Source: Fibrobacteria bacterium | GTDB taxonomy: Bacteria > Fibrobacterota > Fibrobacteria > UBA5070 | Assembly: GCA_020633825.1 (NCBI GenBank) | Contig: JACKCV010000003.1 | Span: 186,001-250,000 of the forward strand | Direction: 5' to 3' | DNA: 64,000 nucleotides | Shown: positions 33,773-41,437 of the stretch, piece by piece | Layout of the letters: the number at the start of each line of letters is the position of its first letter | Position numbering within the stretch: the stretch's first letter is position 1 | Position numbers and translations under genes: made by a program | The notes under the pieces: generated by a model | Databases searched by the model: none | The model's input: only the letters and a program-made list of their open reading frames with translations | Told to the model about the DNA's origin: nothing

Positions 33773-34429
33773 TCAGAGGGAGCCGAGTACGCTGAACAGG
33801 GAGATCTCGCTGCGGCGGGCCCCTTCGTTCAGGACCGCCTCCGCCCCGTTGGCTTGGGGGCTGACATCGATCTCGGCGGGATCGACCACGAACCGGAGCA
33901 CGGCATGCCCGACGTCGAGCTCGACGCACGGGCGGCACAGCAAGGCCGAATCCTGGTCGACGGCGAAAGCTCCGTAGCCGTGGCCGGACTCCAGTTTGTG
34001 GTGATCGGTCACGCAGGGCACCTGGGTGGTGAGAAGTTTGCCCGTCAGCGCTCCCCCGCCCAGGGCCTTCTGGATGGCCGGAAACGACAACGCCCTCGTG
34101 GGTCGGGGCCAATGAGGGCCTCTTTCCGGATCGAGGACTTCGGTCGCGTACATCCCCTGTCCGGGCACGGCCCCGCGGATCAACGCCCCGCATCCCCCGA
34201 CCAGGAGGATTTCCTGCGGCGGGACGTCCTCCTCGAGGAAGACGCGCAACTGCTTCTCGGCCACCGGTCCGGGATCGACCCAGAGGATATCCCACGAGGA
34301 CATCCCCTTCGCGGTCCGGGAAAGGGGGGACATCCACGAGGTACCATCCGGGCGACTGATCGCCGTATGGCTCGCAACCCGCCCTCGACGGCTCATGGGC
34401 CGAGGCCCGACACAGACGCACAGTCGCAT
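33773..34429 (-). CDS. Divergent nucleoside phosphorylase/nucleosidase-fold protein
   Basis: This 218-residue protein fits the PNP/UDP superfamily by pattern: MRLCVCVGPRP opening strand, EILLVGGCGALIRGAVPGQG (usually GTAGGL..vGD), MYATEVLDPERGPHWPRP, VPCVTDHHKLES, and AVDQDSALLCRPCVELDVG at the position of the substrate motif (usually DMExaA). The replacement of M-E by Q-D at that site suggests altered substrate or loss of activity. It converges with aspartate kinase (22 bp between stops) and diverges from the cNMP/DUF4388 gene. TAAGTT lies 7 nt before the ATG. I am moderately sure of the fold and unsure of the function. Confidence 0.5.
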   Translation of the reverse strand: MRLCVCVGPRPMSRRGRVASHTAISRPDGTSWMSPLSRTAKGMSSWDILWVDPGPVAEKQLRVFLEEDVPPQEILLVGGCGALIRGAVPGQGMYATEVLDPERGPHWPRPTRALSFPAIQKALGGGALTGKLLTTQVPCVTDHHKLESGHGYGAFAVDQDSALLCRPCVELDVGHAVLRFVVDPAEIDVSPQANGAEAVLNEGARRSEISLFSVLGSL

Positions 34430-34436
34430 GGGGAAA

Positions 34437-34442
34437 AACTTA
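34437..34442 (-). promoter_or_regulatory. -10 hexamer TAAGTT before the nucleosidase-like gene
   Basis: TAAGTT on the minus strand, then a 7-nt spacer (TTTCCCC) and the ATG at 34429. It is 24 bp from the divergent box at 34467. Confidence 0.5.
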
Positions 34443-34466
34443 ACTGGCCGGAGCCATTCCGCGGGT

Positions 34467-34472
34467 TATCTT
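34467..34472 (+). promoter_or_regulatory. -10 hexamer TATCTT before the cNMP/DUF4388 gene
   Basis: TATCTT, then GGGGCC and the ATG at 34479. Only 49 bp separate the divergent start codons, so the upstream parts of both promoters must overlap. Confidence 0.5.
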
Positions 34473-34478
34473 GGGGCC

Positions 34479-35696
34479 ATGTCGTCGACGGACCAGGCCA
34501 CCACTGAAATCGCAGCCTCCGCGCCCATGGGGGCCTGGGTGCTGCACGCTTCGCGTCTGCATTCCTGCCCGACCCACCGGATCGGAGACCGGATCCTGGT
34601 TCGCCCCCCGTCGTTGCACCACGCCGGCCAATCCTGCTGCCTGGTTCCCTTCCTCCGCTTGCGTTCCGACCTGCGCAAGGGAACCAAGGGCGAGGTGCGT
34701 TGCAGCTGGGAAGGATGCCGAGGGGTCTGGACCGCCAACCGGGACGACTCCTCCGAGGAGGAAGGAGGATGGGACCCCGGCCAGCTCGAAGCCGACCTGG
34801 AGAACAAACCCTTCCTGCTCCAGCTCCCGCAAGCGGTCGCGTTGGCTCTCATCAACGCCGGAGTCCGGCAGGACCATCAACCCGGGGACATCGTCCTGGC
34901 CAACGGGCAGGTGAACCAGGAACTGTACCTGGTGGTGCGTGGCACCCTCGAGGTCCTCGAAGGGGATCTCCGAGTGGCCTCCATCGGGCGTGGCGAATGC
35001 TTCGGTGAGCTTTCGATCCTCACGCACCAGGCCGTATCCAATTCGGTCCGCGCCGCCGAAAGCTGCACGCTGGTCGCCATCCCGCGCGACCGCTTCTACG
35101 AACTGCTGTCGAGGTTCGGGTCCCTGGGAACCCTGCTGAACAGGCTGCTCGCGCGTCGCTTGCGCGCCTCCAACCAGCAGCTCGAACAGATCCTGCGACC
35201 CGGCATCTGGGGGAACCTCGAAGTCTTCTCGTTCCTCTCCGTGGTGCAAAGCATCCAGGCCGGCGCCATGACCGGCATCCTCACCATCACCCGTGCACGC
35301 GGCCGGGCCATCTTCGGGTTCGACACCGGACGTCTCCGCCACGCCCAGGTCGGAGGAATCGTCGGAGAAGACGCCCTCCTGGAAATCCTGCGGTGGACCA
35401 ACGGGGTCTTCCGGTTCCAGAACGAACCGCTGCAGCTCGCCCCCAACATCCACGGCGAAACCATGGCGGTCCTGCTCGACGCCCTGCGTCGCTTCGACGA
35501 GTCGCAGCTGGGCGAGGCCACCCGGGACGGGTCCGAAACCCATCTCGAATCCGGTCGCGGCGACTCCCTCTCCGACACCCAGACCTGGCTGCTTCCATCC
35601 ACCATCGAGGACGCCAGCGAACCCGACACGTTGAGCGACGACGCCACCAGCGAGTTCGAGATCCAGATCCCCGGAGACCCGCCGGAGCCGACTTGA
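34479..35696 (+). CDS. Cyclic-nucleotide-binding + DUF4388 regulatory protein
   Basis: This 405-residue cytoplasmic protein has three parts. The N-terminal 100 residues contain four scattered cysteines (SCPTHR, SCCLVPF, RCSWEGCRG) and are unrecognised. Residues 115-235 form a cNMP-binding fold: QPGDIVLANGQVNQELYLVV, GTLEVLEGDLRVASIGRGEC, FGELSILTHQAVSNSVRA (phosphate-binding cassette, with S-V replacing R-T) and DRFYELLSRF. Residues 245-350 match DUF4388/PATAN: SFLSVVQSIQAGAMTGILTI, AIFGFDTGRLRHAQVGGI and GEDALLEILRWTNGVFRF. The acidic tail is low complexity. DUF4388 occurs in two-component and gliding regulators. TATCTT is 6 nt before the ATG. Confidence 0.8.
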   Translation: MSSTDQATTEIAASAPMGAWVLHASRLHSCPTHRIGDRILVRPPSLHHAGQSCCLVPFLRLRSDLRKGTKGEVRCSWEGCRGVWTANRDDSSEEEGGWDPGQLEADLENKPFLLQLPQAVALALINAGVRQDHQPGDIVLANGQVNQELYLVVRGTLEVLEGDLRVASIGRGECFGELSILTHQAVSNSVRAAESCTLVAIPRDRFYELLSRFGSLGTLLNRLLARRLRASNQQLEQILRPGIWGNLEVFSFLSVVQSIQAGAMTGILTITRARGRAIFGFDTGRLRHAQVGGIVGEDALLEILRWTNGVFRFQNEPLQLAPNIHGETMAVLLDALRRFDESQLGEATRDGSETHLESGRGDSLSDTQTWLLPSTIEDASEPDTLSDDATSEFEIQIPGDPPEPT

Positions 35697-35805
35697 TCGG
35701 CCGGAGATCCCCGGTCCGCCTCGGTTGGCAGCCACGCCGACCCGGACCGATCCGCGGCTCCTCGAAACAGGATCTCGCGGGAAGATCTCGCCCCGAATCG
35801 CCCGA

Positions 35806-35825
35806 GGGCGGGACGATTCCCGCCC
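35806..35825. terminator. Hairpin between converging cNMP/DUF4388 gene and galE
   Basis: GGGCGGGA pairs perfectly with TCCCGCCC across the loop CGAT, about 10 bp before the galE stop and 110 bp after the cNMP/DUF4388 stop. No T-run follows. It could terminate transcription from both sides. Confidence 0.45.
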
Positions 35826-35835
35826 CTCTGCGAAC

Positions 35836-36810
35836 TCAGCCCAGACCGTTGGCCTGGTAGGCTTTCCAGGTGGTTTCCAGGATCTTCCGAAGATCGGAGT
35901 GCTTGGGGACCCAACCCAGGAGCTCGCGAGCCTTCGCGCCCGAGGCCCAGAGGGAGGATGGATCCCCTGCGCGCCTCCCCACGATGCGGTGCGCGACGGG
36001 CCTCCCGACGACGAGTTCCGTCTGCTTCACCACCTCCAGGACGGATTGTCCTTCCCCGGTCCCCAGATTCACCACGAAGGATCCTTTCCCGGCGTGGAGA
36101 TGGTCGAGAGCCAGGGCGTGGGCCTCGGCCAGGTCGGTCACGTGGATGTAGTCGCGAACCCCCGTCCCGTCGGGAGTGTCGTAATCGCTCCCGAAGATCT
36201 GGACCTCCTTGCGCATCCCGCAGGCGACTTCCATCACGACCGGGATCAGATTCGCCGGATTGCGTTCCAGGCCGATGCAGCGCCCTTCCGGATCATATCC
36301 CGCCGCATTGAAGTAGCGCAGGCAGGCGGAATCCATGGCACCGAGCTTGTCGTACCAGGCGAGCACACGTTCGATCTCCAGCTTGGTGAATCCGTAGTAG
36401 TTCTCGGGGTCCTTGGGATGATCCTCGTCGATGGGAAGCGATTTCGGGGCGCCGAACACGGCCGCCGACGAACTGAACACCACGTGCTTCACTCCCTGGT
36501 CGTGGGCCGCGTCGAGGAAGGCGAGGGTGTTCACGAGATTGTTGCGACTGTACTTGAAAGGGTCGGTCATGCTCTCGCCGGCGGCCTTCCATGCGGCCAG
36601 GTACACGAGCGCATCGCATCCCGCCAGGGCCTTGCGCGCGACCAGGGGATCCCCGACATCCCCATGGACGAATTCCGCCTGGGACGGGATGGATTCGCGA
36701 TGTCCCGTCGCCAGGTTGTCGAGCACCACGATGTCATGGCCTCCATCGAGCAGTCGGCGGACGACGTGGCTTCCGATGTATCCGGCTCCGCCGGCGATGC
36801 AAATGCGCAT
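35836..36810 (-). CDS. galE: UDP-glucose 4-epimerase
   Basis: This 324-residue enzyme interconverts UDP-glucose and UDP-galactose (or the N-acetyl forms). The NAD-binding GGAGYIGSH is at residues 7-15, DNLATGHRESI follows, SSSAAVFG (113-120) holds the catalytic serine and Y139-x3-K143 (YGFTK) the catalytic pair. RYFNAAGYDPEG and GTGVRDYIHVTDLAEAH are GalE-specific. It probably supplies sugars for surface polysaccharide or glycosylation. The ATG at 36810 follows AAGGAA at 8 nt. It lies 35 bp downstream of the RsbU-like gene on the same strand, so the two may be cotranscribed. Confidence 0.94.
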   Translation of the reverse strand: MRICIAGGAGYIGSHVVRRLLDGGHDIVVLDNLATGHRESIPSQAEFVHGDVGDPLVARKALAGCDALVYLAAWKAAGESMTDPFKYSRNNLVNTLAFLDAAHDQGVKHVVFSSSAAVFGAPKSLPIDEDHPKDPENYYGFTKLEIERVLAWYDKLGAMDSACLRYFNAAGYDPEGRCIGLERNPANLIPVVMEVACGMRKEVQIFGSDYDTPDGTGVRDYIHVTDLAEAHALALDHLHAGKGSFVVNLGTGEGQSVLEVVKQTELVVGRPVAHRIVGRRAGDPSSLWASGAKARELLGWVPKHSDLRKILETTWKAYQANGLG

Positions 36811-36845
36811 GGATGAAGTTCCTTCCAGCAGGTTGGACCCGGACA

Positions 36846-38432
36846 TCAATCCCGGGTCAGGGCGAGAATCGTGATATCGTCGTTGGGCGGGCGCCCCATG
36901 GAATGTCCGTCCCTCTGCGCCAAGGCGTTGTGGACGGTCGCGGCCGGACCATCCAGATGGCTGCAGACCAGGGCGGCCTCGAGCCTCTGGAGCCCGAACA
37001 GACGGCCTTGGGGATCGGCGCTCTCGTTGAGTCCGTCGGTGTACATGAAGAGCATGTCGCCCTTCTCGAGGAGAATTTCCGCCTGGGTGTAGCGCGCCTC
37101 GTCGATCATGCCGATGAAGAAGCCGCCGCGGTGGTCGAGCCGCTCCGTCCTTCCGTCGGCTCGCACGACGAACGGATACGGATGGCAGACCCGGCAGTAC
37201 CGGAGCAGGCCCGTCGCCAGATCGAGGTGGGCCGCGAAGGCGGTGAGGTAGTGGTCGGTCCGGACCGCCCGTCGAAGGTCGGAGTTCACCGCCGCCAGCA
37301 CCTCCGAGACGTCGAGGGGATACCCTGGTTTGACCCAACGCAGGAACGACATCTTGGCCATGGCCGTCACCAATGCCGCAGGCACTCCATGCCCGGATAC
37401 GTCGGCCATCACGAGGAAGACCGTGCCGTCGTGCATGTCGACGACATCGAAGAAGTCCCCCCCCACCTTTCCCGTGGGCATGTACTCCGAATGCAGGCTC
37501 CAACCGGGAAGGTCGGGAAGCCTCTCGGGAAGGAGGCCGTCCTGGACCTGTTTGGCCATGTCCAGTTCCAACTCCAGCGCTTCGTTCACGTTCTCGAGGC
37601 TGGTGTGGGCCTTCTCCAGGTCGCGGTTCTTGCTTTCCAGCTCCTGGGTGCGCTCCCGGACACGGAATTCCAGTTCCATGTTGTTCACGCGGAGTTGTCG
37701 TTCCATCCGCTTGAAGGAGGTGATGTCGGCGAAGGTCCAGACGCGCCCGATGTTGCGCCCGCGCTCGTTGGAAATGGGGCGCGTGCTGACCTGCAGGACG
37801 CACGGCTCCGGCCAGGAAACGTCGAGGATGGTTTCGTGGTGTCCTTCGGGGGTGGATTCGCACAGCTTCAGGAAGGCCCTCAACTCCGCCGGGGACACGA
37901 AACACTCGGAAATCAGATCGACCGCGGTCTGGAACTTCATGCCCTTGAACTGCCGCCAATGCAATCCGAAGAGATGCCCAAACCTGCTGTTGGGCCAGAC
38001 GATCATCCCGAACTCGTCGACCACGACCAACCCGTCCCGGGAAGATCCCAGCACCGCCTTGAAACGGCTGTCGACCACCCGTCGCTCGGTCAGATCGTCG
38101 ATGAGCAACGCGACGTCGAGCCCTTGGGAGACGGTCCTCAGACGGAAGACCCTCGTCTCCCCGTGGAGGACGTGCTCGACTTCCCATTCGGAGAATCCGC
38201 GGGGACTCGCCAGATGATCCCCGACATCGGCCAGGGGCCCATCCCCCAGGAGATGCCCCCCGAGATCCTTGGCCTTGCGCCCCCGCCAATCGGCAGGATC
38301 GACGTCGAACAGCCAGGCGGCCCACTGGTTCATCGAACGGATGCGTCCGTCCAGCTCCAGCAGCAGGACCCCGACCTCGGGTTCCCCTCCCGGATCCGAG
38401 AGGGCGTCGCGGGAAAGTTCCCGGGCCCCCAT
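36846..38432 (-). CDS. PAS-containing PP2C-type serine phosphatase (RsbU/SpoIIE class)
   Basis: This 528-residue signalling protein has a first PAS-like domain (VGVLLLELDGRIRSMNQWAA), a second PAS (VLGSSRDGLVVVDEFGMIVW, then GRVWTFADITSFKRME), a coiled-coil linker (LEFRVRERTQELESKNRDLE) and a SpoIIE-type PP2C domain from about residue 300. PP2C landmarks are AKQVQDGLLPERLPDLPGW, GKVGGDFFDVVDMHDGT, VMADVSGHGVPAALVTAMAK, DMLFMYTDGLNESADPQG and NDDITILAL; the aspartates bind manganese. It would dephosphorylate an anti-anti-sigma factor, none of which is nearby. The ATG at 38432 follows GGGGAG at 7 nt, better than upstream alternatives. Confidence 0.9.
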   Translation of the reverse strand: MGARELSRDALSDPGGEPEVGVLLLELDGRIRSMNQWAAWLFDVDPADWRGRKAKDLGGHLLGDGPLADVGDHLASPRGFSEWEVEHVLHGETRVFRLRTVSQGLDVALLIDDLTERRVVDSRFKAVLGSSRDGLVVVDEFGMIVWPNSRFGHLFGLHWRQFKGMKFQTAVDLISECFVSPAELRAFLKLCESTPEGHHETILDVSWPEPCVLQVSTRPISNERGRNIGRVWTFADITSFKRMERQLRVNNMELEFRVRERTQELESKNRDLEKAHTSLENVNEALELELDMAKQVQDGLLPERLPDLPGWSLHSEYMPTGKVGGDFFDVVDMHDGTVFLVMADVSGHGVPAALVTAMAKMSFLRWVKPGYPLDVSEVLAAVNSDLRRAVRTDHYLTAFAAHLDLATGLLRYCRVCHPYPFVVRADGRTERLDHRGGFFIGMIDEARYTQAEILLEKGDMLFMYTDGLNESADPQGRLFGLQRLEAALVCSHLDGPAATVHNALAQRDGHSMGRPPNDDITILALTRD

Positions 38433-38511
38433 CAGGCGGCTCCCCCGAAAGATTCCCGACCCCGGTCCCATGGAACACGAAACCGCGCCCCCGGGTGGAC
38501 CGCGGGACACA

Positions 38512-38517
38512 TATACT
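38512..38517 (+). promoter_or_regulatory. -10 hexamer TATACT before rubredoxin
   Basis: TATACT with a 10-nt spacer to the ATG at 38528. It is the closest match to TATAAT in the window. Confidence 0.5.
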
Positions 38518-38527
38518 TTCGTTCCTG

Positions 38528-38749
38528 ATGCTGGGACGAAGATTCGATGACGAAGCCGTGCGAGGACACAACGGGAAACTAGGAACTCGGAGGTTCATCT
38601 GCATCATCTGCGGGTGGATCTACGATGAATCGGTGGGCGATCCCGACTCCGGATTGGCTCCGGGTACCTTGTGGGAAGCCATTCCGGAAACCTGGAAATG
38701 CCCTGTCTGCGGGGTTCGGAAAGGGGATTTCGAGCCGTTTCCGTATTGA
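38528..38749 (+). CDS. Rubredoxin
   Basis: This 73-residue electron carrier has a mononuclear iron site formed by four cysteines: CIICGWIYDESVGDPDSG (C25, C28) and WKCPVCGVRKGDFEP (C58, C61). The core is standard at about 52 residues. An extra basic N-terminal stretch of about 20 residues (MLGRRFDDEAVRGHNGKLGT) precedes it and may be an artefact of start choice; an internal start would lack both an ATG and a ribosome binding site. Rubredoxins reduce oxygen- or peroxide-scavenging enzymes, and a hemerythrin lies 1 kb away. No reductase is adjacent. Confidence 0.95.
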   Translation: MLGRRFDDEAVRGHNGKLGTRRFICIICGWIYDESVGDPDSGLAPGTLWEAIPETWKCPVCGVRKGDFEPFPY

Positions 38750-38835
38750 AGTCCCGTCAAAACCGGGTCACGTTTGTCCCTTCGGAGGGGAATCTCCGGG
38801 AATCGGCGGCGGGATGCCAACCGGGAGGGGCATTA

Positions 38836-38841
38836 TATCTT
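38836..38841 (+). promoter_or_regulatory. -10 hexamer TATCTT of the PEGA-protein gene
   Basis: TATCTT lies 61 nt upstream of the ATG at 38903. It predicts a leader of about 55 nt that carries a strong AGGAGG, so this gene is initiated in the usual way, unlike its neighbours. Confidence 0.4.
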
Positions 38842-38902
38842 CTAAGACCATCCACTCCCCCAAAACCCCATTGGACCCTCGTCACCCAATCAGGAGGAAA
38901 CC

Positions 38903-39520
38903 ATGAAATCCCTTCGCACCCTACTCTCCCTCTCCGCCGTATTCGCCCTTGCCGTGTTCGTCACCAAGGCCGTCGCGGAAGACCAGGAGGCCGTGGATCC
39001 CGCGGTGGCCGCCGCCAACTCCGAGCGTGCGGAACTTCCTCCCATCAATGCCGACGACACGGCTCGCGACCCCAGTGTCGGACGTCCCGAGCGCGGAGGC
39101 ATGGGCGAACTGGAAATCAACACCCGCCCCGCCGGCGGCGAGGTCTACTTCGCCGACGAATACCGCGGCAAGAGCCCGCTGGTCGTCAAGGTTCCCTCGG
39201 GGCGCAACGATCTCTCCATCGATCTGGATGGGTGGAATCTCGTCAAGATGCGCGTCAATGTCTGGGAAGGCAAGAAGACCTCCCTGAACCTGGAGCTCAA
39301 GCTGCCCCTGGGCAACCTGCAGATCCGCACCAACCCGAGCAAAGCCACCATCACCCTCGATGGCAAGACCATCGGCAGCACCAAGGGCGCCGAACTGAAC
39401 GTCGGCCGCGTGCCCTCCGGCAAGCACAACCTCTGCGCCACCGCAGGTTCCCGCAGCGGCTGCCAGGCCATCGAAGTGCCCCGCGAAGACACACTAAAGG
39501 TCGACTTGAAGCTGAAATAA
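38903..39520 (+). CDS. Exported PEGA-domain protein
   Basis: This 205-residue protein has a signal peptide (residues 1-25, LLSLSAVFALAVFVTKAVAE) and an acidic linker. Two PEGA-type beta domains follow: GELEINTRPAGGEVYFADEY with SPLVVKVPSG (about 68-130), and GNLQIRTNPSKATITLDGKT with VPSGKHNLC (about 133-200). PEGA domains occur in surface proteins and may bind envelope polymers. The first copy is less regular than the second. AGGAGG lies 6 nt before the ATG, the best ribosome binding site in the window, suggesting high expression. It is followed by the tRNA-Leu gene. Confidence 0.85.
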   Translation: MKSLRTLLSLSAVFALAVFVTKAVAEDQEAVDPAVAAANSERAELPPINADDTARDPSVGRPERGGMGELEINTRPAGGEVYFADEYRGKSPLVVKVPSGRNDLSIDLDGWNLVKMRVNVWEGKKTSLNLELKLPLGNLQIRTNPSKATITLDGKTIGSTKGAELNVGRVPSGKHNLCATAGSRSGCQAIEVPREDTLKVDLKLK

Positions 39521-39530
39521 AACCTTCCCC

Positions 39531-39558
39531 TTGCAACTTCGAGGTTCGGTGTTAAGTT
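39531..39558 (+). promoter_or_regulatory. Promoter of tRNA-Leu: TTGCAA - 16 bp - TAAGTT
   Basis: A -35 box TTGCAA (39531-39536) and a -10 box TAAGTT (39553-39558) are separated by 16 bp. The expected transcription start is about 8 nt before the tRNA 5' end. It defines what a -10 looks like in this genome. Confidence 0.65.
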
Positions 39559-39572
39559 TCTGAACCTCTACC

Positions 39573-39656
39573 GCGCAGATGGCGGAACTGGTAGACGCGC
39601 TAGATTCAGGTTCTAGTGATCGAGAGGTCATGGAGGTTCAAGTCCTCTTCTGCGCA
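39573..39656 (+). tRNA. tRNA-Leu (anticodon CAG)
   Basis: An 84-nt class II tRNA. The acceptor stem GCGCAGA pairs with TCTGCGC with discriminator A. The anticodon stem CTAGA/TCTAG encloses TTCAGGT with CAG at 39607-39609. A long variable arm (GTGATCGAGAGGTCAT region) is typical of leucine, and the T-arm has GTTCAAGT. The CCA end is not encoded. A perfect terminator begins 3 nt after the gene, so it is a single-gene transcription unit. Confidence 0.96.
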
Positions 39657-39658
39657 TG

Positions 39659-39690
39659 AAACCCCGGGAATCCTTCGGTTCCCGGGGTTT
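39659..39690 (+). terminator. Rho-independent terminator of tRNA-Leu
   Basis: AAACCCCGGGAA pairs perfectly (12 bp) with TTCCCGGGGTTT across the loop TCCTTCGG, followed by TCGTTTCTTG. Confidence 0.85.
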
Positions 39691-39750
39691 TCGTTTCTTG
39701 CCAACGCCTCTTCGGGATGGCATCATGGGAAGCTAGGGAAAGGGGGAGCC

Positions 39751-40167
39751 ATGTCGGAGGTCCTCGAGTTGATCGAATGGAAAGCGGAATGGTCCCTCGG
39801 TTTTCCGCTCATCGACGAGCAACACCAGAAACTCGTCTCGATGATTCGTCTCCTGCAGGAGGAGTTTCTCGCCGATTCCCCCAAGGACCAGACCCTGCTG
39901 TTCGTGCTGTTCGAAACCCTGGACTACGCCGTGACCCATTTCGCCGCGGAAGAAGCCCTCTTCACGGGGCGAGGCTGGAACTTGGAAGCTTCCCACATCG
40001 GCGAGCACGAAGCCTTCCTCGACAAGGCCCGGAAGTCCCTGGAAAGTTTCCGCGGTTCGACGCATGCGGACCGGGAAGCCGTGCTGCAGTGGCTCCGGGA
40101 TTGGCTGATCCATCATATCACGGGCTCCGACCGGGCCATCGCGGCCTTCCTGGCCGCCAGCGACTAA
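39751..40167 (+). CDS. Bacteriohemerythrin
   Basis: This 138-residue single-domain hemerythrin binds oxygen through a di-iron site. Ligands fit the family spacing: H25 in IDEQHQ, H63 and E67 in THFAAEE, H82 and H86 in SHIGEHEAF, H122 and D127 in HHITGSD. The tail is short and there is no fused sensor domain. Roles in the family are oxygen storage, delivery to respiratory enzymes, or oxygen sensing. A G-rich stretch (GGGGGAG) lies just upstream of the ATG. The stop overlaps that of cinA by 4 bp on the opposite strand, leaving no room for a terminator between them. Confidence 0.93.
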   Translation: MSEVLELIEWKAEWSLGFPLIDEQHQKLVSMIRLLQEEFLADSPKDQTLLFVLFETLDYAVTHFAAEEALFTGRGWNLEASHIGEHEAFLDKARKSLESFRGSTHADREAVLQWLRDWLIHHITGSDRAIAAFLAASD

Positions 40168-41408
40168 GACTTCCCGTCGGATCCCGCCACCAGACTCCAG
40201 GCCAGCCCGAGCAGTCGCCAGGCCGCGCGCTCTCGGACCAGGGTCCGATCGCCGACGAGGTGCAGAAGCTCCGCAACCTCGACCCCGGGTGCGCTGGCGG
40301 CGATCCAGACCGTGCCGACAGGCTTTTCCGGCGTCCCACCCCCGGGACCCGCGACCCCTGTCACGGCCAAGCCGAGCCCCTCGGGGGCCATCCGCTCGCG
40401 GACACCGCGAGCCATTTCCAGCGCGGTGGACTCGCTCACCGCCCCGTTTCGGGCCAGGTTGTCCTCCGAGACTCCCAGAAGTCGCACCTTGACCTCGTTG
40501 TCGTAGGCGACCACACCTCCGCGCAGGACGTCCGAGACCCCCGGAAGGCCCGCCAATTGCACGGTCGCCCATCCCGCCGTGCACGATTCGGCCAAGGCGA
40601 CACTCCACCGGCGCTCCCTCAGCCCTTGGACGAGAGCCTCCAGGAGGGTCGCCCCGAGAGGGCGTACCACGGAGCCCCCCAACGCCCGGGCGACGAGTTC
40701 GCGCGCCGCTTCGGCCCTCGCCTGGCGGGTGGAGGGATCTCCCGTGGAAACCCGGCACTGGAGCTCCACGCCCCAGGGACCCGGCAGGGAGCAGAATTCC
40801 ACATCCTCCAGCCCCAAGGACGCCATGCGCGATTCCTGGACGGACTCCCCGAGGCCGTGGGTGAAACAACGCGCGATTCCCGGCGCGGTGCGGTTCCTGG
40901 CGAGGAGGGGGAGGAGCTGCTCGGTCCACATGCCTTTCATTTCCCGGGGCACTCCCGGGAGGCACGTCACGGCGAATCCCTCGGTTTCCACGCGCATTCC
41001 GGGGGCCGTCCCGAAATCGTTGGGAACCATCGTCGCCACCTCGGGCATCATCGCCTGGACGCGCGCGGCGGGATCCATGTCGATCGATCTCCGACGGTAA
41101 CTGGCCTCGACCGCCTGCAGCGCCTCCTCGCGAAGCGCCAGCGGCGAGCCGAAATGGTCGGCCAATTCCTGGCGGGTCCGATCATCCCGGGTGGGACCCA
41201 GCCCCCCGGTGACGACCACCTCGCCTCCCTGGCGCCGCAGCGCCGCCAGCGCCTCGGCCAAGGAGCCGGGAGAATCGGACACGATGCGGACTTCGCACAG
41301 GTCGAGTCCCGCTTCGGCGGCTTGACGCGCGATCCAGGCGGCATTGGCCTCCTGGCGGCGTCCCTGGAGGATCTCGTCGCCCACAACGATCACGGAGAGT
41401 CTATCCAT
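40164..41408 (-). CDS. cinA: CinA: ADP-ribose/NMN amidohydrolase protein
   Basis: This 414-residue two-domain protein has an N-terminal MoCF/CinA domain (residues 1-170: VIVVGDEILQGRRQEANAAW, VVVTGGLGPTRDDRTRQELA and ARVQAMMPEVATMVPND), which hydrolyses ADP-ribose in the family. The C-terminal PncC domain (about 255-405) has ALAESCTAGWATVQLAGLPG, GGVVAYDNEVKVRLLGVS and GLGLAVTGVAGPGGGTPEKP, which deamidates NMN to NaMN in NAD recycling. The ATG at 41408 has no Shine-Dalgarno; TACCTT lies 8 nt upstream. It is not near recA, its partner in other genomes. Confidence 0.93.
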   Translation of the reverse strand: MDRLSVIVVGDEILQGRRQEANAAWIARQAAEAGLDLCEVRIVSDSPGSLAEALAALRRQGGEVVVTGGLGPTRDDRTRQELADHFGSPLALREEALQAVEASYRRRSIDMDPAARVQAMMPEVATMVPNDFGTAPGMRVETEGFAVTCLPGVPREMKGMWTEQLLPLLARNRTAPGIARCFTHGLGESVQESRMASLGLEDVEFCSLPGPWGVELQCRVSTGDPSTRQARAEAARELVARALGGSVVRPLGATLLEALVQGLRERRWSVALAESCTAGWATVQLAGLPGVSDVLRGGVVAYDNEVKVRLLGVSEDNLARNGAVSESTALEMARGVRERMAPEGLGLAVTGVAGPGGGTPEKPVGTVWIAASAPGVEVAELLHLVGDRTLVRERAAWRLLGLAWSLVAGSDGKS

Positions 41409-41416
41409 GGACGAGG

Positions 41417-41426
41417 AAGGTACCTT
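41417..41426. promoter_or_regulatory. Palindrome AAGGTACCTT: shared -10 of cinA and DUF5683 gene
   Basis: The palindrome reads TACCTT on both strands: 41422 to 41417 for cinA (spacer 8 nt) and 41421 to 41426 for the DUF5683-like gene (spacer 11 nt). Each promoter's -35 region would lie inside the other gene's first codons, so the two cannot be occupied at the same time. Confidence 0.5.
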
Positions 41427-41437
41427 TCCCTCACGAA

